Under the pieces are notes generated by a model. It had not been told where the DNA came from. It saw only the letters and a program-made list of their open reading frames with translations, and did no database searches. A program made the translations under genes and the position numbers. A stretch of 14,819 bases of DNA from Bryobacterales bacterium. Its GTDB lineage: Bacteria > Acidobacteriota > Terriglobia > Bryobacterales > Bryobacteraceae. The stretch lies in assembly GCA_016880505.1 (NCBI GenBank), contig JAEHDI010000463.1, positions 1 to 14,819 on the forward strand. Reading direction: 5' to 3'. Below are positions 14,199-14,819 of the stretch, piece by piece. Every line of letters begins with the position of its first letter. The first letter of the stretch is position 1.

Positions 14199-14819
14199 AT
14201 GTACCCCCGCCCAGACGGGGAGCGGGGCCGGTTTCGCCTCTCCCTTCCGAGGGTCGTCTCGATCCCTCTGATTCTCTTGCTGTTAATCGCCTCTCTCGCG
14301 CTCGCGTGGCAGGCGGTCCGGCTCGCGTGGGCGGATGTCCTGTATCGAAGGGCTACTCCCGAGCCGGTGGCGCGCGCCCTGAAAATGGATCCCGGCAACG
14401 CCCGGTATCACGCCCGGATGGCGGACGCCGATGCATCGCGGGCGGAGGAACATCTCCGCGCGGCCGTTGCCCTGAACCCGTACGATTCGGACTCGCGGAT
14501 CGAACTGGGTCTGCGCGCCGAGGTGGCCGGCGACCTCAGCACGGCCGAACAGTACTTGAGTGACGCTGCGCGTTTGGACCACACCTACGAGCCCCGCTGG
14601 ACGATGGCCAACTTCTACTTCCGCCGCGGTGATAGGAACCAGTTCTGGACGTGGGCGCGGCGGGCGGCTGAAATGGCCTACCACGATCAGTCCGCTCTGT
14701 TTGACCTTTGCTGGAGGATCTCGGACGATCCGGAGGAAATCGCCGGCAAGCTTCTTCCCGACCGGCCGCGCATCACGGCGCAGTATCTCGGCTACCTGCT
14801 CGAGAGGAACCGCCTGGAC
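14199..14819 (+). CDS. TPR-containing membrane protein, 3'-truncated by the window end
   Basis: At least 207 codons are open from ATG 14199 to the last base. The N-terminus is basic (RPDGERGRFRLSLPR), followed by one helix at about 20-42 (SIPLILLLLIASLALAWQAV). TPR-like helices follow (ARALKMDPGNARYHARMADADAS; EEHLRAAVALNPYDSDSRIELGLRAEVAGDL; AEQYLSDAARLDHTYEPRWTMANFYFRRGD). This anchored-TPR layout suggests a scaffold with its repeats outside or at the membrane. The RBS is weak. It diverges from the FecR-like gene, so shared regulation is possible. The specific function is unknown and the C-terminus is missing. Confidence 0.75.
   Translation, partial: MYPRPDGERGRFRLSLPRVVSIPLILLLLIASLALAWQAVRLAWADVLYRRATPEPVARALKMDPGNARYHARMADADASRAEEHLRAAVALNPYDSDSRIELGLRAEVAGDLSTAEQYLSDAARLDHTYEPRWTMANFYFRRGDRNQFWTWARRAAEMAYHDQSALFDLCWRISDDPEEIAGKLLPDRPRITAQYLGYLLERNRLD

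Noticed and set aside
1..14819. tRNA, rRNA, CRISPR arrays, insertion sequences
   Set aside because: No cloverleaf-like gene, regularly spaced repeats, transposase motifs or paired terminal repeats were seen by eye.

Overview
The window is GC-rich (visibly GC-biased third codon positions in most genes) and looks like a chromosomal segment of an Acidobacteriota member, probably Solibacter/Bryobacter-like. This rests on family resemblance only: a two-gene PepSY-type membrane pair, a CBM9-esterase fusion, a gluzincin-TPR protein, and a FecR-like protein with a C-terminal 'VTGCL...LLTD' module. There is no rRNA, tRNA, CRISPR array or recognisable transposase. Several genes use GTG or TTG starts.

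Left part (1-5180). A large exported-type esterase fusion (107-3127, possibly starting upstream of the window) is followed by two tandem 198-residue PepSY-associated membrane proteins (3241-4447). Next comes a compact MazE/MazF (ChpS/ChpB-like) toxin-antitoxin operon with a dyad over its putative -10 box (4484-5120). Directly after the toxin stop lies a 36-bp relic of another PepSY gene (5136-5171).

Middle part (5181-8903), all on the minus strand: a small polytopic membrane protein of unknown role, a secreted zinc-protease-like protein with TPRs, and a GT21/HpnI-like family-2 glycosyltransferase.

Right part (8978-14819). A CHASE2 sensor histidine kinase and an NtrC-type sigma-54 response regulator overlap by 4 bp. 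The regulator is followed by an intergenic region with two tandem copies of a sigma-54 (-24/-12)-like element exactly 21 bp apart, then a 48-residue single-span membrane protein. Tail-to-tail with that small gene is a secreted lysozyme-fold peptidoglycan hydrolase on the minus strand, with an extended -10 promoter. A strong intrinsic terminator separates it from a FecR-like exported/membrane protein, which diverges from a TPR membrane protein that runs off the window end.

The most coherent inferred unit is kinase, sigma-54 regulator and tandem sigma-54-like promoter driving a small membrane protein, possibly an envelope-related signalling circuit. The most curious single gene is the first one: its two hydrolase domains each appear to lack a different catalytic residue (Ser in the first, His in the second).
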